25,497 nucleotides of DNA from an uncultured Collinsella sp. (GCA_937896835.1 CALBOJ010000121.1:1-25497); one strand, 5' to 3'. Shown: positions 1-6,342, numbered from the stretch's first letter. A program made the numbers and translations. Notes: generated from the sequence alone by a model not told the origin.

Positions 1-85
1 GCCAGACCGGAGGGGCGCCGGGGGCGGGAATCTGGGCGTACACATTTCCTACACAAATGAGGATGGACCCTCTCTGTGAGAGCCT

Positions 86-133
86 AAAAAGAACAGGGCC
101 GCGGCTCCCCTATTAGAGCGGCCGTTCGGTTTT
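86..133 (-). terminator. Rho-independent terminator, probably bidirectional
   Basis: GGCCGC (97-102) pairs with GCGGCC (118-123). The stem extends through GAAC (91-94) with GTTC (124-127) across a two-base bulge. On the minus strand the stem is followed by a T run (complement of 86-90), which suits termination of the XRE gene that stops at 175. On the plus strand it is followed by GGTTTT, so it could also end a gene lying before the window. Positions 1-85 hold nothing I can identify. Confidence 0.65.
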
Positions 134-174
134 CCAACGGTTAAGCTTCGGCCGCATTAATGGCTGTATACCCA

Positions 175-783
175 TTAGAAATGGGACATAGCAGCGTTAA
201 CGAGTTCAAAAACGGTTAGTCCAATAAGAGCCGCTGCGGCAAACTTGATGGCATTCGCAAGCTGTGGATGCTCATAAGCCCAGCCCGTCCTCGTCTCTTC
301 GCTGTCCGCCTTCTTTCCGTCCAAGAAGTCGGATATCTCTTGATACGTCACCAAATCATTCTTCTTCTTGATATGTTCCGCTGCAAGCGCGCAGCACATT
401 GCGCCAGCACCAAAGACGCCTGCCAACACCATCGTCGGAACGCACTGGACCATCCCCCACCCGTGGTTTTGTTGCCACATGAGCCAGGCCATAGAGACGG
501 TAAACGCAAGAAGCGCAGCCAACATCCCCGCACCCAAGCGATAGAGCGTGCCCCTATCGCGTTCAACCCTTTCTCTAATTATTGAAATATCACCTTTAAC
601 AAGCTCGTCAATGGTTACATCCAGTTGTTCAGACAGCAGTAGGAGACTCTGGATGTCGGGGTACGTTTTACCGCGCTCCCAATTACTGATGGTCTGACGT
701 GTTACAAAAATGCGCCTTGCAAGATCCTCCTGGGACAAACCAGCATCGAGTCGATACTGTTTAAGGTGTTTTGGCAGCTGCAT
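175..783 (-). CDS. XRE-family transcriptional regulator with C-terminal membrane segments
   Basis: This is a 202-residue protein with an N-terminal HTH_3/XRE DNA-binding domain at about residues 5-62. The LSQEDLARRI and VTRQTISNWERGKTYPD helices are the classic recognition pattern. A charged linker follows. Three hydrophobic segments come next, at about residues 80-105, 110-135 and 175-198, so the DNA-binding head is probably tethered to the membrane. Such proteins are common in Firmicutes and Actinobacteria, where their ligands are mostly unknown. The start is supported by GAAGGGA eight to nine bases upstream. The gene stands alone with a terminator on each side. A 20-bp dyad lies 114 bp upstream. 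The target genes cannot be told from the sequence. Confidence 0.85.
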   Translation of the reverse strand: MQLPKHLKQYRLDAGLSQEDLARRIFVTRQTISNWERGKTYPDIQSLLLLSEQLDVTIDELVKGDISIIRERVERDRGTLYRLGAGMLAALLAFTVSMAWLMWQQNHGWGMVQCVPTMVLAGVFGAGAMCCALAAEHIKKKNDLVTYQEISDFLDGKKADSEETRTGWAYEHPQLANAIKFAAAALIGLTVFELVNAAMSHF

Positions 784-896
784 GGCGTTCCCTTCGAATG
801 CATCTCAACTCTTATTGGGCGGCTACACAACAGAAGCCGGCAAGCAAAGCGTAATCCCAAAATCAAACCCATACGGATGGCTGCGCGCAGATTAGA

Positions 897-916
897 GTGT
901 CAAAAATCTTTGACAC
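897..916. promoter_or_regulatory. Perfect 8-bp inverted repeat, candidate operator
   Basis: GTGTCAAA (897-904) and TTTGACAC (909-916) form a perfect dyad around a four-base AATC spacer. It lies in the 784-1001 gap between the XRE gene start and the rplT terminator. It is the only strong symmetrical site there, so autoregulation by the XRE protein is possible but inferred. The arm contains TTGACA on the minus strand, which could double as a -35 element, but I see no matching -10 at 16-18 bp. Confidence 0.35.
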
Positions 917-1001
917 ATACGCTACCTGCTCTTCCTTGCAACTCGGACGCTATCGAATTGATCGGTTTGGCTACGTCCCAAATCGATCACATCCCTAATC
1001 A

Positions 1002-1039
1002 ATCAAAAAGGGGCGCTTCCGGATTGGAAGCGCCCCTTT
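1002..1039 (-). terminator. Rho-independent terminator of the infC-rpmI-rplT operon
   Basis: Two perfect 14-base arms, AAAGGGGCGCTTCC (1007-1020) and its complement (1026-1039), enclose a five-base loop. On the minus strand the stem is followed by TTTTTGATT. It begins 16 bases after the rplT stop codon, so it closes the operon. Confidence 0.9.
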
Positions 1040-1055
1040 AAGATGCAAGAAGCAA

Positions 1056-1415
1056 TTAGGCCTCGAGAGCCTTCTTGGCGATGGTAGCCAGCTCGTTGAA
1101 GGACTCGATGTCCTCGTAAGCCATCTGAGCCAGGACCTTGCGGTCGAGCTCGATGCCGGCAACCTTCAGGCCGTGCATGAACTGAGAGTAAGAGATGTCG
1201 TTCAGGCGAGCAGCAGCGTTGATACGGGTGATCCAGAGAGAACGGATCTCGCGCTTCTTGTTGCGGCGATCACGATACTGATACTGCAGGGAGTGCTGGA
1301 CCTGCTCTTTAGCATGCTTGTAAGTACGCGAAGCGGCACCGTAGTAACCCTTCGCACGGTGCATAACGGTACGGCGCTTCTTCTTGGCGGCAACAGCGCG
1401 CTTAATACGTGCCAT
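1056..1415 (-). CDS. rplT: 50S ribosomal protein L20
   Basis: L20 is a 23S rRNA-binding protein needed early in large-subunit assembly. In several bacteria it also represses its own operon by binding the leader mRNA. The 119-residue product has the usual length. It opens with MARIKRAVAAKKKRRTVM and continues with AKGYYGAASRTYKHAKEQV, both typical of the family, and ends with the helical C-terminal RNA-binding half. A GGAG ribosome binding site lies about ten bases before the ATG. It is the last gene of the infC-rpmI-rplT operon, 46 bases after rpmI, and is followed by a strong terminator. Confidence 0.98.
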   Translation of the reverse strand: MARIKRAVAAKKKRRTVMHRAKGYYGAASRTYKHAKEQVQHSLQYQYRDRRNKKREIRSLWITRINAAARLNDISYSQFMHGLKVAGIELDRKVLAQMAYEDIESFNELATIAKKALEA

Positions 1416-1461
1416 GTTCTATCAACTCCTAGACGGTAAAACGAAAAACGGGAACGCGAAC

Positions 1462-1653
1462 TTAGGCGAGACGCGACTTGATGACCTTGCGGTCGGCAGC
1501 GGCGATCTCGGTCTCCTGACGGAAGCCACGCTTACGCTTGGTGGACTTCTTGCTCAGGATGTGGCTCTTGAAAGCCTTGGCGCGCATAAGCTTGCCGGTA
1601 CCAGTCTTGCGGAAACGCTTCTTGGTGCCGCTGTGGGACTTCATCTTAGGCAT
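1462..1653 (-). CDS. rpmI: 50S ribosomal protein L35
   Basis: This is a 63-residue, very basic protein that starts MPKMKSHSGTKKRFRKTGTG, the hallmark N-terminus of L35. It ends in the expected lysine/arginine-rich tail. L35 is a structural protein of the large ribosomal subunit. TTAAGGAG lies just upstream of the ATG. The gene sits between infC (32-base gap) and rplT, the near-universal bacterial order, and is almost certainly co-transcribed with both. Confidence 0.98.
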   Translation of the reverse strand: MPKMKSHSGTKKRFRKTGTGKLMRAKAFKSHILSKKSTKRKRGFRQETEIAAADRKVIKSRLA

Positions 1654-1685
1654 GAAATACTCCTTAATCGGTTACAGAACACTAG

Positions 1686-2240
1686 TTACTTGCTATCGCT
1701 TGCCGCTTTATCCTCATCGAAGGCGCCCTTAATCGGGGCGAGCAGCATAAGCATGTTACGGCCTTCCATCTTAGGCTTGGACTCGACCGTAGCGTAAGGC
1801 TTGAGATCCTCGGCGAGACGCTCGAGAACGTTAAGGCCCTGCTCCGGGTGAGCCATCTCACGGCCGCGGAACATGATGGTGATCTTAACGCGTGCGCCCT
1901 TCTTGAGGAAACGCAGAACGTGGCCCTTCTTGGTCTCGTAGTCGCCAACGTCGATCTTGGGTCGGAACTTCATTTCCTTGACCTCGACCTTGGACTGGTT
2001 CTTACGAGCAGCCTTGGCCTTCATGGCCTGCTGGTACTTGAACTTACCGTAGTCCATGACCTTGCAGACCGGCGGCTCCGCGTTGGGAGCGATCTCGACC
2101 AGGTCGAGACCCTGATCGTCGGCGACGCGCTGGGCATCGCGGATGGCGAACAGGCCGAGCTGAGAGCCATCGACGCCAATCAAACGACACGAAGATGCAG
2201 TGATCTCGTCGTTGATGCGGGTGTCATCAGACTTAGCTAT
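1686..2240 (-). CDS. infC: Translation initiation factor IF-3, probable AUA start
   Basis: IF-3 binds the 30S subunit, prevents premature 50S joining and rejects wrong start codons and initiator tRNAs. The N-terminal domain (about residues 10-80) carries RINDEITASSCRLIGVDGSQ. The C-terminal domain (about 90-175) has KEMKFRPKIDVGDYETK and IMFRGREMAHPEQG, all strong family signatures. I place the start at ATA (2240-2238), giving 184 residues beginning (f)Met-AKSDDTRINDEI. GGAGG lies eight bases before this codon. The only in-frame ATG (2255) overlaps that Shine-Dalgarno sequence, has none of its own, and begins only five bases after a terminator T run. A rare start codon is known for E. coli infC (AUU), where it allows IF-3 to control its own synthesis. 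If the ATG were used the product would be 189 residues. Confidence 0.93.
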   Translation of the reverse strand: MAKSDDTRINDEITASSCRLIGVDGSQLGLFAIRDAQRVADDQGLDLVEIAPNAEPPVCKVMDYGKFKYQQAMKAKAARKNQSKVEVKEMKFRPKIDVGDYETKKGHVLRFLKKGARVKITIMFRGREMAHPEQGLNVLERLAEDLKPYATVESKPKMEGRNMLMLLAPIKGAFDEDKAASDSK

Positions 2241-2253
2241 TTTCCCTACCTCC
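2238..2253 (-). promoter_or_regulatory. infC ribosome binding site and non-canonical AUA start
   Basis: GGAGG (complement of 2249-2253) is followed by eight bases and then ATA GCT AAG in the infC frame. The upstream ATG at 2255-2253 shares its last base with the first G of GGAGG, so initiation there could not use this site. Confidence 0.6.
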
Positions 2254-2259
2254 ATTCAT

Positions 2260-2293
2260 AAAAAAATAACCCGGCGCTTCTCAGCAACCAGGT
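2260..2293 (-). terminator. Leader terminator (attenuator) directly before infC
   Basis: Read on the minus strand, ACCTGG (2293-2288) pairs with CCGGGT (2274-2269) through one G-U pair. Inside, UGCU pairs with AGCG around a GAGA tetraloop, with one bulged U. A T-rich run (TTATTTTTTT, down to 2260) follows at once. This is a convincing intrinsic terminator that ends five bases before the first ATG of infC. It implies that the operon is attenuated, possibly by L20 or IF-3 feedback; the regulator itself is inferred. Confidence 0.65.
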
Positions 2294-2457
2294 CGTACAC
2301 ATAGACTTCCTCGATTTGAGGAAGGGAATCTAAGTTGTATGACCAGTCAGCTGCTCATTGGCGCCAAAAGGTGGGAACCCTCAGGTTCCTCTTTAGGGCA
2401 TTGCGGGAACAACGCCTTGCGAATAATAACACGTACAGCGCGTTATCACATTACGTA
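2294..2457 (-). promoter_or_regulatory. Untranslated leader and presumed promoter region of infC-rpmI-rplT
   Basis: This gene-free stretch should contain the operon promoter and most of its leader RNA. On the minus strand two further short hairpins can form. CTTCCTC/GAGGAAG uses 2306-2312 and 2318-2324. GGAACC/GGTTCC uses 2374-2379 and 2384-2389 around a tetraloop. They precede the leader terminator and could be parts of a folded regulatory leader. A TATTAT hexamer near 2427-2432 could be a -10 element, but no good -35 accompanies it. Confidence 0.4.
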
Positions 2458-2525
2458 CACGAAAAAGGGACCTTGACCCCCTTGAACACTCGCTTGCATG
2501 AATGGTGCCCGAGGCGAGACTCGAA
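2458..2525 (-). repeat. Duplicated tRNA-Leu 3' end plus terminator (tRNA remnant)
   Basis: This stretch matches 2641-2709 at roughly nine bases in ten, in the same orientation. The last 24 bases (2502-2525) are identical to 2686-2709. The copy holds the CCA end, the 3' strand of the acceptor stem, the 3' strand of the T stem and part of the T loop of tRNA-Leu, followed by a copy of its GGG/CCC-TTTTT terminator. The rest of a tRNA is absent, so it is not a functional gene. The extent is what site-specific integration at a tRNA 3' end commonly leaves, but a tandem duplication is equally possible. Confidence 0.75.
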
Positions 2526-2640
2526 GGGCCTTCGCTTCGCGAAGCCCCGGGCTTCGGGAGCGTGGCGCCCTCGCCACGCTCCGCTACAAACAGGTCACAG
2601 GCCTGTTTGCTTAACACTTCGCGCGCTCACGCGAGTTCGG
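2526..2640. repeat. Cluster of palindromes between the two tRNA-Leu tail copies
   Basis: Three hairpins follow one another. GAAGCC (2541-2546) pairs with GGCTTC (2550-2555). An 11-bp perfect stem, GGAGCGTGGCG (2557-2567) with 2572-2582, has a four-base loop. CAAACAGG (2587-2594) pairs with CCTGTTTG (2602-2609). None has a T run and I see no coding region. They could be a palindromic repeat insertion or the last remains of an element between the tRNA-tail repeats. Confidence 0.55.
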
Positions 2641-2644
2641 CACG

Positions 2645-2665
2645 AAAAAGGGGACCGCAACCCCC
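2645..2665 (-). terminator. Short terminator of tRNA-Leu
   Basis: On the minus strand GGGGG (2665-2661) pairs with TCCCC (2654-2650) and is followed by TTTTT (2649-2645). It lies 21 bases downstream of the tRNA CCA end. The duplicated tail at 2458-2525 carries an altered copy. Confidence 0.55.
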
Positions 2666-2686
2666 TTGAACGCTCACTTGCATGTA

Positions 2687-2773
2687 TGGTGCCCGAGGCG
2701 AGACTCGAACTCGCACGTTGTTGCCAACGGTGGATTTTGAGTCCACTGCGTCTGCCAATTCCGCCACTCGGGC
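2687..2773 (-). tRNA. tRNA-Leu (CAA anticodon)
   Basis: An 87-base class II tRNA on the minus strand. The acceptor stem is GCCCGAG/CTCGGGC with discriminator A, and CCA is encoded in the genome. The D arm contains GGCAGACGC, the anticodon stem is GTGGA/TCCAC with loop CTCAAAA (anticodon CAA, reading UUG), the long variable arm is CGTTG-GCAA-CAACG, and the T arm is GCGAG-TTCGAGT-CTCGC. The closest pattern I recall is E. coli tRNA-Leu(CAA). It lies between the transglutaminase-like gene, 39 bases upstream, and the infC operon. Confidence 0.96.
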
Positions 2774-2812
2774 ACGTAATGCGTGAGTTAGTTTATCACA
2801 GCTTTCTACCGA

Positions 2813-4246
2813 TTAGTCCGAAAATGGAACTTCGAGCATTTCGATGAGTTCGACCGTGCGGAGCATCTCGCGCCGACGGCATCCGCGACCGTCGACCGAA
2901 GCCTCACCCATCTGGTTATCGTAAGGGTCCTCGCGCATGCCGTCGAAAGAGGGCTCAAACTCTGCCTGGAATCGATTGTTGGCCACCATACGCCACGGGT
3001 CGAGATTGCCAAAGTAGTGACGGCGGCGCCACTCCTCCCCCATCCTGCGAGCAGAAGATCCAAATGACACGTCGGCGTTGAGCCAACCGGTCTGCGGCGT
3101 ATAGAACTCTGCCCAGTCGTGCGACCCCACCGAATCGGGCGCAACATACAGGCCGCTCTGCCAACGGGCAGGCACGCCCGCGATACGGCACATGGTGATA
3201 AACGTGAGCGCCATAACGCCGCAATCGCCGCGGAGCGAATGCGTGCAGTCATCGGCAATAGATCCCAAAAGCAAGTACGGCGGCTGATAGCGATAGTCGA
3301 TGTACTGCGTCAGGTAATCATAGATAGCACGGGCGCGATCGAGCGGATCCTCGAGCCCGTCAATGACACGGGCTGTCAGCTGCTGTAGATACGGCGTGAA
3401 TGCACTGTGCGGACGGTCCTCGGAGGTGTCCACGGGCAGTGGCGCGTCCATGCAAGGATGCACCGGAAGCGCACCCCCATAGACATCACGATAAGCGGCA
3501 TCAATTTGATAGCGATAGGTCACCGAGAATGAGCGCTCACTCGAAGAAGACCACGAGGCGGTACGCGCCGAAGCATTCGCGGGGGCAACAGCACCCTCCG
3601 GCGTCATATCGAGAACCTCGATATGAGACTGTTGACGACAGGCGGCGGCAACGGGTAGCCACGCGCGAACAGTCTCTCCATCTAGAGCACCGGGGACAGA
3701 CACGGACGCTTTAAGCGTAATGACGCGAGCCAATCCGTTTTGTGACTCCATCTCCTTGAGCATCTCGTTGCGCAGTGCTATTCCGTCCGTAGAATCGGGC
3801 CGCATGCCGGGAACCTCTTTGGGATATACGCGAAGCGAATCGAGGAAGTTGTCGAGAACGAACAGCTCACCATCGATAAAGCGCCAGTCAATACGCTTAC
3901 GATTAATCAGGTCATCAAACTGCTCTTCGGTAAACTCTGGCCACTCCTCGCGAATCATCGCAATAGCCTGATCGCGCGACACCGAAAAATGAAGCGGCGT
4001 CTCGAGCATGCGATACCGCTCGGCACGAACACAAGCAGCCAGCGAAGGCTCGGGGTTCTGCTCCAGAAGGCGATCGCAGGCAGCAACAGCCTGCATCAAA
4101 TACCCGGCATCCTTAAGACGAAGAATCTCAGGCGATAGCCCAATATCGAGATGGCGAAAATCATCACTGCAAACATCAACAGAGCAGCCAACAGGACCCT
4201 CGTCAATAACCTTCCCATCCGAAGGCAGTACATTAATAACAGCCAT
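2813..4246 (-). CDS. Transglutaminase-like (papain-fold) protein
   Basis: This is a 477-residue protein without a signal peptide or membrane segments, so probably cytoplasmic. The C-terminal part (about 285-395) is a transglutaminase-like core. It has RGDCGVMALTF with nucleophile Cys342, SHDWAEFY with His376, and LNADVSFG with Asp392, a complete Cys-His-Asp triad. Bacterial members are usually proteases, peptide hydrolases or amide-modifying enzymes rather than true crosslinkers. The N-terminal 280 residues resemble no family I know. They contain a helical stretch (40-110) and a beta-rich part (170-260) that may bind substrate. I start at the ATG at 4246, which has TTGGAG seven bases upstream, rather than the GTG at 4264. 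No neighbour points to a substrate. Downstream lies tRNA-Leu. Confidence 0.82.
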   Translation of the reverse strand: MAVINVLPSDGKVIDEGPVGCSVDVCSDDFRHLDIGLSPEILRLKDAGYLMQAVAACDRLLEQNPEPSLAACVRAERYRMLETPLHFSVSRDQAIAMIREEWPEFTEEQFDDLINRKRIDWRFIDGELFVLDNFLDSLRVYPKEVPGMRPDSTDGIALRNEMLKEMESQNGLARVITLKASVSVPGALDGETVRAWLPVAAACRQQSHIEVLDMTPEGAVAPANASARTASWSSSSERSFSVTYRYQIDAAYRDVYGGALPVHPCMDAPLPVDTSEDRPHSAFTPYLQQLTARVIDGLEDPLDRARAIYDYLTQYIDYRYQPPYLLLGSIADDCTHSLRGDCGVMALTFITMCRIAGVPARWQSGLYVAPDSVGSHDWAEFYTPQTGWLNADVSFGSSARRMGEEWRRRHYFGNLDPWRMVANNRFQAEFEPSFDGMREDPYDNQMGEASVDGRGCRRREMLRTVELIEMLEVPFSD

Positions 4247-4363
4247 ACCAAAACTCCAAGTCACTAGAACGCTTGAAGCCCATTGTAGCGAGATAAAAAG
4301 AAAGCCCCAACAAGGGAGCCATCAACACCGCTGAACGGTAACCATATAACTAAAATCAGACCA

Positions 4364-4537
4364 GTAACCCTGTAGCAAGTTAACAAAGGAGGCCCCGTTT
4401 CCCCGGAGCTGTTTCCGTCGCGCGACTTCTGGCAAAGCCAGTAGCCATCTTAATTCAGCCTCGTAACCCTGCGGCGTTAAACGAAGGAAGCCCCGTCCCC
4501 CGGAACTGTTTCCTTGGCGCGACTTCTGGCGAAGCCA
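4364..4537. repeat. Imperfect direct repeat pair of about 76 bp
   Basis: Copy 1 (4364-4440) and copy 2 (4463-4537) both read GTAACCCTG, then AAGGAGGCCCCGT or AAGGAAGCCCCGT, CCCCGGA, CTGTTTCC, GCGCGACTTCTGGC and AAGCCA. They differ at scattered positions and by small gaps. No coding frame is conserved. They fill most of the 350-base gap between the transglutaminase-like gene and fba. The remaining part (4247-4363) shows no feature I can name beyond the presumed promoter of the transglutaminase-like gene. Confidence 0.7.
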
Positions 4538-4577
4538 GGTGAGCGCAAAGGAAACAGTGTAGGGGGACGGGGCTTCC
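4486..4577. repeat. Long inverted repeat (REP/MITE-like palindrome)
   Basis: Arms at 4486-4520 and 4543-4577 match at 31 of 35 positions. They include a perfect 16-base outer block (GGAAGCCCCGTCCCCC) and an 11-base inner block (ACTGTTTCCTT). The 22-base loop contains its own small hairpin, CTGGC-GAA-GCCAG. There is no T run, although the position just after the fba stop could let it protect the fba message or stop transcription. The left arm is part of the second direct repeat copy, so the palindrome looks like repeat plus an inverted half-copy. Confidence 0.75.
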
Positions 4578-4597
4578 GGCGGGAAGTTTAGCGACGC

Positions 4598-5464
4598 TTA
4601 CGCCTTGTTGACGGAGCCAAACTCCTCCATGAGCTCCTTGGTGCGGGCAACGATGTTGTCGCGACCAGGCTTGAGGAGCTTGCGGGGGTCAAAGCCCTTG
4701 CCCTGCTGATCCCTGCCAGCCTCGATGTACTCGCGGACGCCCTTGGCGAAGACGAGCTGCAGGTCGGTGTTGACGTTGATCTTGGAGATGCCCAGGGAGA
4801 TGGCCTTCTTGATCTGATCCTCGGGGATGCCGGTGCCACCGTGCAGGACGAGGGGCAGGTCGCCGGTCTGGGCCTTGATCTCGCCCAGACGCTCGAAGGA
4901 AAGGCCAGCCCAGTCGGCGGGGTACACGCCGTGGATGTTGCCGATACCGCAGGCGAGGAAGTCGACGCCCAGGTCAGCGATCTGCTTGCACTCAGCAGGA
5001 TCAGCGAGCTCGCCGCTGGAAGTCACGCCGTCCTCGGTGCCACCGATGCCGCCGACCTCGGCCTCGATGGACATGCCCTTGGAGTGGGCAAGCTCAACGA
5101 GCTCCTTGGTGCGGTCGAGGTTAAGCTGGAAGGTCTCCTCGTGAGAGCCGTCATACATGATGGACGTGAAGCCGGCCTCGATGCACTTGAAGCAGTCCTC
5201 GTAAGAACCGTGATCGAGGTGAAGGGCGACGGGAACGGTAACGCCCGTGGCCTCGACGGCAGCCTTGACCATGTCGGCGCAGACCTTGAAACCGCCCATC
5301 CACTTAGCGGCACCAGCGGTGCACTGAAGGATCAGCGGAGACTTGGCCTCCTCGGCGGCCTGGAGAATAGCCAGGGTCCACTCGAGGTTGTTGGTGTTGA
5401 AGGCACCGAGACCGTACTTGCCGGCCTCAGCCTTCTTGAGCATGTCTGCTGCGTTGACGAGCAT
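4598..5464 (-). CDS. fba: Class II fructose-1,6-bisphosphate aldolase
   Basis: The enzyme cleaves fructose-1,6-bisphosphate to dihydroxyacetone phosphate and glyceraldehyde-3-phosphate, and works in reverse in gluconeogenesis. It is zinc dependent. The 288-residue protein matches the short Bacillus-type class II family. HLDHG holds catalytic Asp84 and zinc ligand His85. GNIHG (His178) and VLHGGTG (His208) supply further zinc ligands, and SKINVNTDLQ binds phosphate. The start is set by AGGAGG seven bases before the ATG. An open reading frame runs 32 codons further upstream, but it crosses this site and a likely -10 element. The gene appears monocistronic. Tagatose-bisphosphate aldolase is closely related, but no tagatose genes are nearby. 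Confidence 0.94.
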   Translation of the reverse strand: MLVNAADMLKKAEAGKYGLGAFNTNNLEWTLAILQAAEEAKSPLILQCTAGAAKWMGGFKVCADMVKAAVEATGVTVPVALHLDHGSYEDCFKCIEAGFTSIMYDGSHEETFQLNLDRTKELVELAHSKGMSIEAEVGGIGGTEDGVTSSGELADPAECKQIADLGVDFLACGIGNIHGVYPADWAGLSFERLGEIKAQTGDLPLVLHGGTGIPEDQIKKAISLGISKINVNTDLQLVFAKGVREYIEAGRDQQGKGFDPRKLLKPGRDNIVARTKELMEEFGSVNKA

Positions 5465-5504
5465 AAAAGAAACCTCCTGTAAGGTTGCTCCGATAACGCC
5501 TGAG

Positions 5505-5510
5505 ATTTTA
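5505..5510 (-). promoter_or_regulatory. Candidate -10 element of fba
   Basis: TAAAAT on the minus strand lies 41 bases before the fba ATG, with TTTATG sixteen bases further upstream as a weak -35. The implied leader of about 33 bases leaves just enough room for the AGGAGG site. Confidence 0.4.
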
Positions 5511-5658
5511 CCACGGCGCACCCGAGCATAAACGTTCGTTTGTTCACGAATATCGTCCAAACAGACTTTTTTGACCGTTTGCCCTACGGAATCGACCCGT
5601 TGGGGAAAAATAGCTTGACGTCTGGACGCTTCTCGTGCTTCAAAAGCCGACCATTAAG

Positions 5659-6342
5659 CTACATCTGCATGAAAGGGTTCTGCATGAGCTCGCGTGCCAT
5701 GGTGGTCGAATCGCCATGGCCGGTTAGGCAAACGGTATCGGGCGGAAGAAGCCGGGCGAGCTTGGAGAGCGAGCGCAGAATAGCCGCCCCATCTCCTCCA
5801 GAAAGATCGGTGCGGCCGTGCCCACCCGGAAACAGGGTGTCGCCCACAAAGGCAATGTTCCCCTGCTCGGTGGCAGCAAACAAGACGATCCCGCCCGGCG
5901 TATGCCCCGGCGTCTCGATCACCTGTAGATAAATGTCGCCGAGCTCAATGGTATCGCCCTCGGCAAGCAGCCGCGTCGGCTCACCCGGATCGGGCGTCTC
6001 GATGCCCCACATCGCTCGCTGCTCCTCGATATTCGCCTGCGGCACAGCCGCGTCCTTGCCACACAGCTCGTACAGCGCGTCAGCGCCAACGGCGGCCCGA
6101 ACTCCAGCGACACCGCCAACATGATCGGCATGACCGTGCGTGCAAACGGCACCGAGCACATGCACATCAGGGTGTTCGGCTCGAATATGCTCGACGAGAC
6201 TCTCGCCCTCCCAGGCGGGATCGACAATGATGCATTCACCACTCGAGATCACGGCGTAGCTGTTGGTCTGGATGGGGCCACATACCAGCGTCTCTATCAA
6301 AACCGAGCCCCGAGGAGTTAAATCCAAAGCTGTAATGTCCAT
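5659..6342 (-). CDS. Metallo-beta-lactamase-fold hydrolase (glyoxalase II-like)
   Basis: This 227-residue protein has the full zinc-hydrolase motif set: CTHGHADHVGG (68-74, HxHxDH), ETPGHTPGGI, FVGDTLFPGGHGRTD and a final LTGHGDSTT. This arrangement is that of the YcbL/glyoxalase II-like group, which hydrolyses thioesters such as S-lactoylglutathione in vitro. The protein is shorter than classical glyoxalase II, and the true substrate is unknown. AAGGAG lies about ten bases before the ATG. It follows rel by 82 bases on the same strand. MBL-fold hydrolases are often found next to relA and dtd in Firmicutes, which supports a real neighbourhood. Beta-lactam resistance is not implied: there is no signal peptide. 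Confidence 0.88.
   Translation of the reverse strand: MDITALDLTPRGSVLIETLVCGPIQTNSYAVISSGECIIVDPAWEGESLVEHIRAEHPDVHVLGAVCTHGHADHVGGVAGVRAAVGADALYELCGKDAAVPQANIEEQRAMWGIETPDPGEPTRLLAEGDTIELGDIYLQVIETPGHTPGGIVLFAATEQGNIAFVGDTLFPGGHGRTDLSGGDGAAILRSLSKLARLLPPDTVCLTGHGDSTTMARELMQNPFMQM

Noticed and set aside
2458..2525. A second tRNA-Leu gene
   Set aside because: Only the 3' tail is present. The D arm, anticodon arm, variable arm and 5' acceptor strand are missing.
2335..2847. A 170-codon plus-strand open frame across the tRNA-Leu region
   Set aside because: It runs through the tRNA gene, its duplicated tail and the hairpin cluster, and its repeated peptide segments merely reflect those repeats.
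5465..5560. A longer fba reading frame with 32 extra N-terminal codons
   Set aside because: The extra part crosses the AGGAGG site and a likely -10 element and does not resemble aldolases. The downstream ATG matches the family start.
5659..6342. A beta-lactamase resistance gene
   Set aside because: The fold is shared, but the motif order fits glyoxalase II-like hydrolases and there is no signal peptide.
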